The notes under the pieces: model-generated
What the model saw: the letters and a program-made list of their open reading frames with translations, nothing else
Database searches by the model: none
What the model was told of the DNA's origin: nothing
Part shown: positions 49,657 through 58,377 of the stretch, piece by piece
How the letters are laid out: each line of letters starts with the position of its first letter
Position numbering within the stretch: position 1 is the first letter of the stretch
From: JADLHS01 sp964594985
GTDB taxonomy: Bacteria > Verrucomicrobiota > Verrucomicrobiia > Limisphaerales > JADLHS01
Direction of reading: 5' to 3'
Assembly: GCA_964594985.1 (NCBI GenBank)
Contig: CAZQNQ010000010.1
Span: forward strand, 1 to 64,000
Length of the DNA stretch: 64,000 nt
Position numbers and translations under genes: made by a program

Positions 49657-52077
49657 TCAGCAACAACGCCGGACGCCGGTGAAACGCTGCTCCGTCGTCT
49701 CGACGTAAATCTGCGCGTCGGACTTCGCGGGTTGCTGCCCATGCGTGCAATCGCAGATGGCCGCCTGCTGCTGGTGCGCCCGCTCCAGTTGCGCCTCGCC
49801 GGACAGTTCTTTGGCCAAAGCCAATGCGAGCGTCGCTGTCCCCGCGACTCCACCACCGAGCTTTCGCCCGCCTTCCGTCACTGCGTAATCCGGTAGCCAG
49901 ACCGGCTCGGATTCTCGGAGCAGTGCTGGCTTGCGCCGGATCAATAGCAGCATCCATTCGCGCAGACTCAATAGAATGATGACCGAAACCAAGCCCAAGA
50001 ATCCGATGGCAACAAATGCATCCAAACGGTTATTGAAAAGTTGCGACCGAAGTCCGGCAGCGGTGGCGATGGCTGCGTCCAAAGCAGCTTTCTTCTCCGG
50101 GGAAGCAACTATTTCAGTCGCCGCCGCGACATAAGCTTGTTTGACACGCTCTTCCGCCGGAGGGAGAAGCTCTTTTGTGATTTGAGCGGTCTTCGCATAG
50201 AAGCCAATCCTGTGGTCGGGATGCCAGACCTTCTGAATCCCCGCCGTGAACGTGACCGACAGCAACCAGACGAGCGGGACAAGCGTGATCAACGCCAGCG
50301 CCGTCGAGCGCCTCGGAGCGCCGAGCACCGCCTCGGCTTGTTTCGGATTTCCGTTTCGGGCCGAGCCGGCGCTCGGCGCTCCATTCAGCGCCATTTTCAA
50401 AAGAATTGTCGTCGCCAGACAGAGAGCGATGGCTGCGAGCATCTGGTTGGCGATACCAAATAGCGGCCAGAGGGAGTTGATACCGCCCAGTGGGTCACGC
50501 ACACCTTGAATCAAAAACACACCCCAGCCGCCCACCATCAATCCACTCGCCAGCAGGTTCGGCCCGACGGCTTTGGTGTCACCGAGCGGTTTCCAGAGGT
50601 TGCCGAGGAAATCCTGGAGAATGTAGCGACCAACCCGCGTCCCGGCGTCCAGCGTCGTCAGGATGAACAACGCCTCGAACATGATTGCGAAGTGATACCA
50701 GAGATCGAGCCAGCGATGCCCGACGACTTTGGAGAAAATTTGCGCCATCCCCACCGCCAAAGTCGCCGCGCCGCCCGTGCGCCCGAACAACGTGTGTTCG
50801 CCCACGTCCTTGGCGAGTTCATTCATGTGCTCCACCGTCACCGGGAAGCCCAGAGCCGTGACCTTGGCGGCAGTGGCGGCGGCTTCACCCTTCACGTTCA
50901 TGGCGAGATACACACCCGGGTCCATCGTACAGGCCGCGACGATGGCCATGATGGCGACCAACGATTCCAAACACATCGCGCCATAGCCAATGGGCCGCGC
51001 ATAACTTTCCCGAGTAATGATCTTGGGTGTCGTGCCGCTGGCGATCAGCGTGTGAAAACCTGAAATCGCCCCGCACGCGATGGTGATAAAGCAGAACGGA
51101 AACATTTTCCCCGCCACGACCAAGCCCGAGCCATCCACAAACTTTGTGATGGCCGGCATCTGCAAATCCGGCAGCACGAGGAAAATTCCCACCGCCAGCG
51201 CGAAGATCGTCCCGAGCTTCATGAACGTGCTGAGATAATCCCGCGGCGCGAGCAACAGCCACACCGGCAGCACGCTTGCCGCCAGGCCGTAAATGATGAT
51301 CGCCCACGCGAGCGAGATGTCCTTCAACAAAAAGACCTGCGACCAGTAAGCATTCCCATAAACCAGCTTCCCACCCCACACCGCCAACAACAGCAGCACC
51401 ACGCCGATGGCCGACGCCTCCATCACTTTGCCGATGCGCCAGAACCGCATGTAGCCGCCCATGAACATCGCGATGGGAATCGTCGCCGCCACCGTGAACA
51501 CGCCCCACGGACTTTCCGCCAGCGCCTTCACGACCACCAGCGCCAGCACCGCGAGCAGGATGATCATGATCGCCAGAATCGCCACCGTCGCGATCAAGCC
51601 CGCCGTCGTGTTCAACTCCTCTTTCACCATCTGTCCAAGCGATTTTCCATTCCGCCGCATCGAAGCGAACAAAATCACCAAATCCTGCACCGCGCCGCCC
51701 AGCACCACGCCGATGAGAATCCACAATGTCCCCGGCAAGTAACCAAACTGCGCTGCCAACACCGGGCCCACCAGCGGTCCCGGCCCGGAAATCGCCGCGA
51801 AGTGATGGCCGAACACGATCCACTTGTTCGTCTTCACAAAATCCTTGCCGTCATCGTGGACTTCGCAAGGCGTCGCGCGACGGTCGTCCAACATGAGCAC
51901 CTTGGCCGCGATCCATTTCGAGTAAAACCGGTAGCCGATGACGTAGGTGCAAAGCGCCGCGATGAGGATGAACACGGAGTTGATATGCTCGCCGCGATGC
52001 ACGGCCAGCGTCACATAAGCCCAGCCGCCCAAGAGGGCGACGAGCAACCACGCAAGTTTTCCCAAAAGATTCTTCAT
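49657..52077 (-). CDS. cstA: carbon starvation protein CstA, with an in-frame palindromic repeat
   Basis: An 806-residue membrane protein with more than 15 predicted helices, a peptide or pyruvate-type transporter. Family marks: YFYSK-like YRFYSKWIAAKVLMLDDRRA, KTNKWIVFGHHFAAISGPGP, GSVQD-like GGAVQDLVILFASMRRNGKS, FPFCFITIACGAISGFHTLI, TTLDAGTRVGRYILQD, LWPLFGIANQMLAAIALCL. Start MKNLLGKLAWLL. A loop near residues 566-588 (NGAPSAGSARNGNPKQAEAV, LGAP) is encoded by a palindromic repeat between two helices. The hydrophilic C-terminus is unusual. Confidence 0.93.
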   Translation of the reverse strand: MKNLLGKLAWLLVALLGGWAYVTLAVHRGEHINSVFILIAALCTYVIGYRFYSKWIAAKVLMLDDRRATPCEVHDDGKDFVKTNKWIVFGHHFAAISGPGPLVGPVLAAQFGYLPGTLWILIGVVLGGAVQDLVILFASMRRNGKSLGQMVKEELNTTAGLIATVAILAIMIILLAVLALVVVKALAESPWGVFTVAATIPIAMFMGGYMRFWRIGKVMEASAIGVVLLLLAVWGGKLVYGNAYWSQVFLLKDISLAWAIIIYGLAASVLPVWLLLAPRDYLSTFMKLGTIFALAVGIFLVLPDLQMPAITKFVDGSGLVVAGKMFPFCFITIACGAISGFHTLIASGTTPKIITRESYARPIGYGAMCLESLVAIMAIVAACTMDPGVYLAMNVKGEAAATAAKVTALGFPVTVEHMNELAKDVGEHTLFGRTGGAATLAVGMAQIFSKVVGHRWLDLWYHFAIMFEALFILTTLDAGTRVGRYILQDFLGNLWKPLGDTKAVGPNLLASGLMVGGWGVFLIQGVRDPLGGINSLWPLFGIANQMLAAIALCLATTILLKMALNGAPSAGSARNGNPKQAEAVLGAPRRSTALALITLVPLVWLLSVTFTAGIQKVWHPDHRIGFYAKTAQITKELLPPAEERVKQAYVAAATEIVASPEKKAALDAAIATAAGLRSQLFNNRLDAFVAIGFLGLVSVIILLSLREWMLLLIRRKPALLRESEPVWLPDYAVTEGGRKLGGGVAGTATLALALAKELSGEAQLERAHQQQAAICDCTHGQQPAKSDAQIYVETTEQRFTGVRRCC
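50315..50382. repeat. palindromic repeat in frame inside cstA
   Basis: Arms 50315-50337 (GGAGCGCCGAGCACCGCCTC...) and 50360-50382 match as reverse complements at 21 of 23 positions, with a 22-nt loop. Against the MnmC-like repeat the arm agrees at 19 of 23. The gene reads through without a stop. Confidence 0.88.
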
Positions 52078-52196
52078 GCCAAGTGCGCAGTGTTTTAGTC
52101 CAAGCCCGCGATTGTGCCCAGCAAAAGATTCGGACCGCGGACGGTCCCCGTCCGCAGTGCTTCGCCAACACGAAGGTTGATGCCTGTTCGCACTTA

Positions 52197-52345
52197 TTAG
52201 AGCGTACTGCAAAAAGAATGTCGGCAACGAGGTCTGCGGAACCGCCCCTCACCCCGTCCCTCTCCCCATCGGATGGGGAGAGGGTGGCCGACAGGCCGGG
52301 TGAGGGGATTTCGTAGCCGTCAAACATTTTGAGAACTGTTCTAAA
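52197..52345. mobile_element. 149-bp MITE-like element, copy 2 (family B core)
   Basis: Plus-strand reading TTAGAGCGTACTGCAAAAAG ... CCCCATCGGATGGGG ... CATTTTGAGAACTGTTCTAA. Same length as 34428-34576 and opposite orientation. Sits in the cstA upstream region. Confidence 0.85.
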
Positions 52346-52365
52346 TGCTCGCGTAATTGAATAAC

Positions 52366-52470
52366 GGAGCGCGGGCTTCAGCCCGCTTCAACGACCGTCT
52401 GGTGAAGCGCATCGGAAATGCTGTGCCTGTTTGCTCTTTGTCAGTCGAAGCGGCGTAAACGCCGCGCTCC
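52366..52470. repeat. repeat with GGAGCGCGGGCTTCAGCCCG and inverse end
   Basis: Left GGAGCGCGGGCTTCAGCCCG then CTTCAAC; right GTCGAAGCGGCGTAAACGCC then GCGCTCC, imperfect inverse copies about 105 bp overall. Together with copy 2 of the 149-bp element it fills most of the 520-bp space between cstA and the transporter gene. Confidence 0.65.
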
Positions 52471-52598
52471 TTGCCACGCGCTGCGAGCGGGGACCGCTCG
52501 CGGTCCGACATTTCGTTCACATGAAGATGTTGGCTGTCCAGCCGCCAAAACCGCTGCTGAAACTTGCCGCCCGTCACGCTTTCCCCAACACTCGCGCC

Positions 52599-54449
52599 AT
52601 GACATCCGAGTCGTCCTCCCCCAAACGCAGCCCGTGGGCGTGGGTGCCGACGCTTTATCTGATCCAAGGACTGCCGTTTGCGATCGTCAATTCCGTCTCC
52701 GTCATCGTCTATAAAAGCCTCGGCGTCTCCAACGCCGACATCGCGTTCTACACCGCATGGCTCTATCTGCCGTGGGTCATCAAACCGTTGTGGAGTCCGG
52801 TGGTGGACATCCTCCGCACCCGCCGCTGGTGGATCTGGACGATGCAACTGCTCATGGGCGCAGGCTTCGCGGGCGTGGGACTCACGCTGCCGTTACCAGT
52901 GTTCTTTCAAGCATCGCTCGTGCTTTTCTACCTCGTGGCTTTCGCTTCCGCCACGCATGACATTGCGGCGGACGGCTATTATCTGCTGGCGACGACGGAG
53001 AAGGAACAGGCGTTCTACGTTGGCATCCGCAGCACGTTCTTTCGCATCGCCAACATTTTCGGACAAGGGTTACTGGTGATTCTCGCGGGCGTGATCCAGA
53101 GCAACACGGGATTGCCAAAGGTGAATGTGGAGGTGGCCGTGAAGCCTGGCGTGGCGCTGGTGCAATCCGCTTTTCCCGGCATTGAATCCAGTTCTGCGAC
53201 AAATGCGCTAGCTGTCCTCGTCAGCTCGGTGCGCCTTGAAATCAGTCCTGAGCCGCGGGCCAAAGCGGAGGTCGCCGGACTCCTCGCCGCTGCCCGGCAA
53301 TCCAATCTCACCAATCAGTTCACCCGTGTGCGCAAACAAACTTCCGCTGCAAAGACAGCCGAAGACCCGGGTTGGTGGTCCCGCACCGTCTCCGCGCCGT
53401 TGGAAGATTTCCTGCGAAAGCATTTTGGCCCGGAGGAAAAGGCGAAGTCGGAACTCGCGGGGAATGTCGGCATCGTTGCAATTCAACTTTCCCAACCGCC
53501 CGGCAAGGAAATCATCGTCACGCCGGCATTCAAATCCGGCGACAAAAGCATCGCGCTGGCGGAAGGCACGCGACTCGTGTTTGACGATTCCAACTGGAAC
53601 AAGGCCGCACTCGCAGTGATTCAGCTCGATCCCAAACTCAAGACCGCCACCTCGGCCACCTTCGAGATTCGCTCCGGCAACATCGCGCTGTCATGGACGA
53701 TCACCTTCCTCGTCATCACCGGCCTGATGGCTGGGTTCGGGCTGTGGCACAAGTTCATCCTGCCGCGCCCGGCGAGCGATCAACCGGGCGACGCACAAAA
53801 CATCGCCGCGTTCCTCAAGGAATTCTTCAAGACCTTCCGCGTGTTCTTCGCCAAGGAACGCATCGGCATCTTGCTCGCATTCCTGCTGCTCTATCGCTTT
53901 GGCGAATCGCAGTTGATGAAGATGGTCGTGCCCTTCCTGCTCGATGCCAGGGAAGTGGGTGGACTGGGACTTACGACCGGCCAGGTCGGCTGGGTCTATG
54001 GCACGATGGGCATCATCGGGCTGACGTGTGGCGGTTTGCTCGGCGGATTTGTGGCGTCACGGCACGGCTTGAAAACGTGGCTGTGGGTGATGGTCTGCAT
54101 GATTCACGTCCCGGACGCAATTTTCATCTACCTAGCCTACGCGCAACCGGACAATCTGGCCATCGTCACCGCTTGCATTGCTGCCGAGCAATTCGGTTAC
54201 GGCTTCGGCTTCACGGCCTACATGCTTTACATGATTTACATCGCGCGCGGCAAACATCAGACCGCGCACTACGCGATCTGCACCGGCTTCATGGCGCTGG
54301 GCATGATGATTCCCGGCATGTGGAGCGGTTGGTTGCAGGAAATCATCGGCTACCAACATTTCTTCTTCTGGGTGATCCTCGCGACGATTCCCAGCTTCCT
54401 CGTCGTGTTGCTGATTCCGTTGGACAAGGAATTCGGGAAGAAGGCGTGA
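52599..54449 (+). CDS. AmpG-like MFS transporter with a large extracytoplasmic insert
   Basis: A 616-residue transporter. N-terminal half: TLYLIQGLPFAIVNSVSVIV, LGVSNADIAFYTAWLYLPWV, KPLWSPVVDIL, ATHDIAADGYYLLATTEKEQ, which is the AmpG/muropeptide permease signature. Residues about 173-363 are a soluble insert (TNQFTRVRKQTSAAKTAEDP, PGKEIIVTPAFKSGDKSIAL) between helices, absent from standard AmpG. The C-terminal helices follow (WTITFLVITGLMAGFGLW). The substrate may be a peptidoglycan or glycan fragment. An alternative start is ATG 52521. Confidence 0.8.
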   Translation: MTSESSSPKRSPWAWVPTLYLIQGLPFAIVNSVSVIVYKSLGVSNADIAFYTAWLYLPWVIKPLWSPVVDILRTRRWWIWTMQLLMGAGFAGVGLTLPLPVFFQASLVLFYLVAFASATHDIAADGYYLLATTEKEQAFYVGIRSTFFRIANIFGQGLLVILAGVIQSNTGLPKVNVEVAVKPGVALVQSAFPGIESSSATNALAVLVSSVRLEISPEPRAKAEVAGLLAAARQSNLTNQFTRVRKQTSAAKTAEDPGWWSRTVSAPLEDFLRKHFGPEEKAKSELAGNVGIVAIQLSQPPGKEIIVTPAFKSGDKSIALAEGTRLVFDDSNWNKAALAVIQLDPKLKTATSATFEIRSGNIALSWTITFLVITGLMAGFGLWHKFILPRPASDQPGDAQNIAAFLKEFFKTFRVFFAKERIGILLAFLLLYRFGESQLMKMVVPFLLDAREVGGLGLTTGQVGWVYGTMGIIGLTCGGLLGGFVASRHGLKTWLWVMVCMIHVPDAIFIYLAYAQPDNLAIVTACIAAEQFGYGFGFTAYMLYMIYIARGKHQTAHYAICTGFMALGMMIPGMWSGWLQEIIGYQHFFFWVILATIPSFLVVLLIPLDKEFGKKA

Positions 54450-54536
54450 AGCGTGGCCGAATAACTTAACGACCCAAGATTATTGACTGCGGACTAGGTC
54501 GCTCCCTACCTGCGGACAATGTCTCAAGGTACAACA

Positions 54537-55137
54537 AACAGTTAGGCGGCGTACTCAATCTGAAATCCGAAACCATAGTGGCCTCACCTCTCGTCTCCTC
54601 GGCCAGCGCCGATCTGCAACTGATCCTGGCTCAATCGAGCCTGACGAGCAATAAAGATAGCCGGAGTGCTTCACAGGAAATCCACCGCCCGTGAGAAACT
54701 CTACTGTCAGCACGCCGTTGGTGCTCCGCTGGGCCAAAACGGCGTACGCTGAACCACCCTCAGCCTGCGATATGCGGCGCAACTCAGATGTCACTGGCAT
54801 CGTGCCGGACTCCATCTGGCGGATGATGGACTCGTAACTCGGTAAAGACCTCTGAAAAGTGACATGTCGTATCGACGCGCCAACCTCCGGCGCGAGAACA
54901 ACAACAAGAACACAAGCCGCAAATGGCGTGACGACTCGCCAACGCTCCCGCCGCCAGTGCGTGAAGAGGCGAATAAAACTGACAAAGCCAAAAATGAGCA
55001 ACCCAAGTGTGAGCAGCATCGAGAGAAGCTGTGTGACTGGCGATGGACGAGCCGCAAATGCGATGAACACGACGAACCAAAGTCCGGCCACGATGATTGT
55101 GATTTTAGTGACGCGCGACATACGCCGCCTAACAGTT
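54537..55137. repeat. 17-bp inverted repeats with GTTAGGC bracketing one gene (integron-cassette-like)
   Basis: AACAGTTAGGCGGCGTA at 54537-54553 and TACGCCGCCTAACAGTT at 55121-55137 are inverse with 16 of 17 matches. In gene orientation the gene is preceded by GTTAGGCGGCGT-ATG and followed by GCCGCCTAAC, which are the core words of integron attC recombination sites. A full attC hairpin was not found. Confidence 0.5.
54555..55121 (-). CDS. hypothetical membrane protein in a cassette-like unit
   Basis: A 188-residue protein with three N-terminal hydrophobic helices (IIVAGLWFVVFIAFAA, LLSMLLTLGLLIFGFVSF, VVTPFAACVLVVVLA) and a soluble C-terminus (LPSYESIIRQMESGTMPVTS, EFLTGGGFPVKHSGYLYCSS). No family recognised. 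It has its own borders of GTTAGGC type and a start immediately after the left one, which is how integron cassettes are organised. Confidence 0.6.
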   Translation of the reverse strand: MSRVTKITIIVAGLWFVVFIAFAARPSPVTQLLSMLLTLGLLIFGFVSFIRLFTHWRRERWRVVTPFAACVLVVVLAPEVGASIRHVTFQRSLPSYESIIRQMESGTMPVTSELRRISQAEGGSAYAVLAQRSTNGVLTVEFLTGGGFPVKHSGYLYCSSGSIEPGSVADRRWPRRREVRPLWFRISD

Positions 55138-55307
55138 ATTATAGCGCATCATGCGCCATATCACGGTTCTCATAGTGCGGTTGTATTTCAGGCTTCCCGG
55201 CGTGTCAACAAAGGGTTGCGGGAGTTCCACCCCTGGGTTTTGAAATGACAAAACCGCACCGTCTTGCCGCTTAGTCGCAGAAACGGAGCGAAAACCAACG
55301 CTTGCTT

Positions 55308-56495
55308 TCATTTCTTCACAAACAACGCCAGCGAGGCCGTGTAGCCGTGGAGGAAATTTTTCTGGCCGACCGGGCCAATCTCGCCGTTGCAAAAAAAGCC
55401 CGACAGCCCGATGCCGCCAAATTGTTTCTGCACCATCTTTGCGTCATGACCGGACGTGCCAAAGAGATGCCGGCCGCGGCCGTTGCAACAGCAGAGGCAA
55501 CCGCCATAAACGGCGGCTCCGCCTAATTGCGTGTGCGTGCGGGCCAGCAGTTCGTTCATGTCTTCCGACGCCGCCTCGGCGTCGCGTCGCTGAAATTGCA
55601 TCGTTTGTCCGGCGCGCGGCATCGCGCCGACCGCCAGCACGCCGCTTTGCGGGTCGCCGCCCAGCAGGTTGCGCACGAGAAAATCGCCGCGATGAAAATC
55701 CTCGAGGTATTCATTCACCACGAGACCGATGAACAGATTGCCGCGCACTTTCTTTTGTTCGTCCGACGACATCTCGTTCACCGTCTCGGACAACACCTCA
55801 TAAGCCGGGCGATTGGCGATCTTGTGGATGAGATTCTGCTCCACGCGGGTCAGCGTCCAGGTGTCGCCGATGGGCGTGCAGCCCTGCGAAATGACGCCGG
55901 CCAGTTTCACATCGCCACCGACGGAAACCGTCACACCGCCCTCTTCGTAAACCTCGCCGTTGAGATAAACCTGCGTGGCCTGGTCCGCGAAGATGCCGCT
56001 GGAAAGTCCGCCATAGACCGGGGAGCCGGGATAGGATTCATTCCACGAACGCAGCCAGGATTCCGAGTCGAGATGGAACGGATCAATGAACGTCAGCCAG
56101 CCGTTGGTCTGGCTGGGTTTGACGGTCGTGAGGCCATGCCAATAGTCGTGACCTGCGGCTTCCTCGACCTGCGCTTGCGTGAAGTAAGTTCCAGTCAGCT
56201 TCGCGCCCGGCAACGCGTAGAGCGCGAGCACGAGGCCGGGATTGTCCTCCAGTTCTTCCGCGCCGGCGACCAGCGCGGTGCTGGAACAACCCGTGAGCAA
56301 CGGGACGCGGGCGTGGACGCGCAGGATTTCCAGCACCTGTTTTGCGTAGGGGAAAAAACGCGGCGTCAGGAACACCAGTCCGAGCGAGACCTGCGGCGCG
56401 CGGAGTTGCGTGCGCAAGTCTTCGGCCCACTGGCGCAACCCGGCTTCATCGAAGTCGGATTGCCAGTGCGCGGTGACGGAATGTTCGTTGCTCAC
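55308..56495 (-). CDS. FIST domain sensory protein
   Basis: A 395-residue cytoplasmic protein with FIST N-terminal (LGLVFLTPRFFPYAKQVLEI, LLTGCSSTALVAGAEE) and FIST C-terminal domains (GNLFIGLVVNEYLEDFHRGD, FLVRNLLGGDPQSGVLAVGA, YGGCLCCCNGRGRHLFG, GIGLSGFFCNGEIGPVGQKN). FIST proteins sense small ligands. The cysteine cluster CLCCC replaces the more usual FSCNGRG wording. No partner kinase or cyclase nearby. Ends before the glycerate kinase on the same strand, 9 bp away at their border (56495/56505 order: kinase upstream). Confidence 0.88.
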   Translation of the reverse strand: MSNEHSVTAHWQSDFDEAGLRQWAEDLRTQLRAPQVSLGLVFLTPRFFPYAKQVLEILRVHARVPLLTGCSSTALVAGAEELEDNPGLVLALYALPGAKLTGTYFTQAQVEEAAGHDYWHGLTTVKPSQTNGWLTFIDPFHLDSESWLRSWNESYPGSPVYGGLSSGIFADQATQVYLNGEVYEEGGVTVSVGGDVKLAGVISQGCTPIGDTWTLTRVEQNLIHKIANRPAYEVLSETVNEMSSDEQKKVRGNLFIGLVVNEYLEDFHRGDFLVRNLLGGDPQSGVLAVGAMPRAGQTMQFQRRDAEAASEDMNELLARTHTQLGGAAVYGGCLCCCNGRGRHLFGTSGHDAKMVQKQFGGIGLSGFFCNGEIGPVGQKNFLHGYTASLALFVKK

Positions 56496-56504
56496 GCCGC
56501 CAAC

Positions 56505-57656
56505 TTAACCGCGCGGCGCGGATTTTGCCAATCCACTTTGTATAGTTTGCGCTCGCATGTTTGTGCCGACGCGAAACGCCAGTTCGGCGAGCCAGAATTC
56601 CGCCCGCCGCCGGGCCCGCTCCGGCGTGGTCAATTCGCAGAGGGCGCGGCTGACTTGGAAGATTTTCCCCAACGCACTCCGATCCCGCACCACGCCACCC
56701 AACCCGACGACCGGCAGCTTGCGCGTCCGTCCCAACGCCGCGAGCTGCCCCACTCCTTTGCCCATCAAGGTGGAACGATCCAACGCGCCCTCGCCCGTCA
56801 CGATCAAATCGGTTTTCGTCAACTGTCGGGGTAGTTGCGTCTGCGCAGCAAACAACTCGAAGCCCGAGACAAACTTCGCCTTGGCAAAGGTCGCCAGCCC
56901 GAAACCCAAACCACCTGCCGCTCCCGCACCGGGGATTTTGGCAAAGTCCAAGCCGGACTGCCGCCTCATCACTTGCGCCAGACGTCGCAAGCAAAGCTCG
57001 GCAGCAGCGATGTCTTGCGGACGGATTCCTTTTTGCGGGCCGTAAATGCGGGTCGCCCCGCGCGCCCCCAGCAAAGGATTCTGCACGTCCACGGCAACAG
57101 TAATTAAACTTTTGGGCAAACTTTTGGCTGACGGTTGAACAGATTGAAGTCCGTCCAGTCCGGTCCAGCTTGAGATTTCCTCGCCCGCACGATTCAGGAA
57201 TCTCCAGCCCAACGCCCGCGCCAGCCCAAAGCCGCCGTCGTTCGTCGCGCTGCCACCGATGCCGACGATGATGCGTCGCGCGCCACGCTTTTGCGCAGCC
57301 GACACCGCAGCGCCGAGGCCGAAGGTGTCGAGTTGGAAGGGGTGAAATTTCCCCGGCGGCAACATGGCGAGTCCGATGACGTTCGCCGATTCGATGACGG
57401 CGGTGCGGGTGGCGGGTTGCCACCACCATGTCGCCTTGATGGGACGATGCGCCGCGTCCACCGTTTTGACGCGCTGCGGTTTCGCTTGCAAGGCTTCACC
57501 CATGACGGCCCCGAAGCCATCGCCGCCATCGCTGATGGGGAGCAGAACGAGTTCATCCTTTGGCCGCGCTTTGTGCCAACCACGAGCGATGGCTTCCGCC
57601 GCCTGGCGGGCGGTGAGCGTGCCTTTGAATTTATCCGGAGCAATGAGAACGCGCAT
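56505..57656 (-). CDS. glycerate kinase
   Basis: A 383-residue GckA/GlxK-type kinase that phosphorylates glycerate. Motifs: MRVLIAPDKFKGTLTARQAA, LLPISDGGDGFGAVMGEAL, IVGIGGSATNDGGFGLARAL, GAGAAGGLGFGLATF and LIVTGEGALDRSTLMGKGVG. Start MRVLIAPDKFKG. The upstream frame extension is translated repeat. Feeds the FIST gene's operon, 9 bp apart. Confidence 0.93.
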   Translation of the reverse strand: MRVLIAPDKFKGTLTARQAAEAIARGWHKARPKDELVLLPISDGGDGFGAVMGEALQAKPQRVKTVDAAHRPIKATWWWQPATRTAVIESANVIGLAMLPPGKFHPFQLDTFGLGAAVSAAQKRGARRIIVGIGGSATNDGGFGLARALGWRFLNRAGEEISSWTGLDGLQSVQPSAKSLPKSLITVAVDVQNPLLGARGATRIYGPQKGIRPQDIAAAELCLRRLAQVMRRQSGLDFAKIPGAGAAGGLGFGLATFAKAKFVSGFELFAAQTQLPRQLTKTDLIVTGEGALDRSTLMGKGVGQLAALGRTRKLPVVGLGGVVRDRSALGKIFQVSRALCELTTPERARRRAEFWLAELAFRVGTNMRAQTIQSGLAKSAPRG

Positions 57657-57663
57657 GGGGCTT

Positions 57664-57780
57664 AGTCTAAAGTCTTGGGTCTGAAGTCTAAAGTCTGGAA
57701 TCGGAGCGCGATGTCGTGACGAGTGACGAGTGGCGGGTGACGCGAACATCCCGTCACTTGTCACCCGCCACACGTCACCT
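57664..57780. repeat. stacked repeats, including an intergenic copy of the larE insert
   Basis: Positions 57665-57695 (GTCTAAAGTCTTGGGTCTGA, AGTCTAAAGTC) match the right arm of the repeat inside larE at 28 of 31 positions. Further on, GTGACGAGTGACGAGTGGCG and GTCACTTGTCACCCGCCAC form another imperfect palindrome at about 57717-57773. No gene in this stretch. Confidence 0.8.
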
Positions 57781-57847
57781 TTCCGGTTTCCGGTTTTGAC
57801 GGAAGCCGAATCTATGGCAAGCTAGACCAGCCTGTTACTGTAATTAT

Positions 57848-58192
57848 ATGAATAAACCGAAAATCATTGCCTATCTGAAACCGTCCTGCGGCTGGAGCAA
57901 CGGCGTCCGCGCCGTCCTCCGCAAATACGACCTGCCGTACGAAGACCGCGACATCATCAACGATCCGGTCCAGCGCGCCGAGATGATCGAGAAGAGCGGC
58001 CAGATGCTCAGCCCCTGCGTTGAAATCAACGGCCACATGCTCCCCGACATCAGCGGCGACGAAGTCGAAGCGTGGATGTTGGCGAACAAGGTGGTCGTGC
58101 CGAACGACCGCACGCCGGATGCTCCGACGAACCAGCCCTGCGCCCACGAAATGCCCGCGAGCAGTCCGCTGAACTTTGGGTTGCGTCGTTGA
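57848..58192 (+). CDS. glutaredoxin family protein (CGWS active site)
   Basis: A 114-residue thioredoxin-fold protein. KIIAYLKPSCGWSNGVRAVL places Cys at residue 14 followed by Gly-Trp-Ser, a CxxS-type (monothiol-like) site. SPCVEINGHMLPDISGDEVE contains the cis-proline region. Likely a redox or Fe-S adaptor. The C-terminal 25 residues are low in structure. Terminator follows. Confidence 0.85.
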   Translation: MNKPKIIAYLKPSCGWSNGVRAVLRKYDLPYEDRDIINDPVQRAEMIEKSGQMLSPCVEINGHMLPDISGDEVEAWMLANKVVVPNDRTPDAPTNQPCAHEMPASSPLNFGLRR

Positions 58193-58213
58193 GCGAGTTT
58201 TGAATCACACCAG

Positions 58214-58248
58214 AGCCGCGTTGGGAAACCAGCGCGGCTTTTTGTTTG
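58214..58248 (+). terminator. intrinsic terminator of the glutaredoxin gene
   Basis: AGCCGCGTTGG, loop GAAA, CCAGCGCGGCT, then TTTTTGTTT. 11-bp stem with one G-U pair, 21 bp after the stop. Confidence 0.85.
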
Positions 58249-58266
58249 GAGCGCGGCTGAACCATC

Positions 58267-58377
58267 GTAGGGCAGGCTTTCCAGCCTGCCAGTGCGGGCG
58301 ACTTTCCAGTCGCCCGGTGCGGCGGAACACCGGACTGGAAAGTCCGGTGCACCGGCAGGCTGGAAAGCCTGCCCTAC
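58267..58377. repeat. palindromic repeat supplying the xerD stop codon
   Basis: GTAGGGCAGGCTTTCCAGCC (left) and the inverse CAGGCTGGAAAGCCTGCCCTAC (right, split over 58347-58377; only key words given) around inner stems ACTTTCCAGTCGCCCGGT and ACCGGACTGGAAAGTCCGGT. Its right edge, CTAC, contains the TAG that ends xerD. Confidence 0.75.

Noticed and set aside
54555..55137. Complete attC hairpins around the cassette-like gene
   Set aside because: Only the 7-bp core words are visible; no paired L/R boxes or palindromic arms could be drawn by eye.
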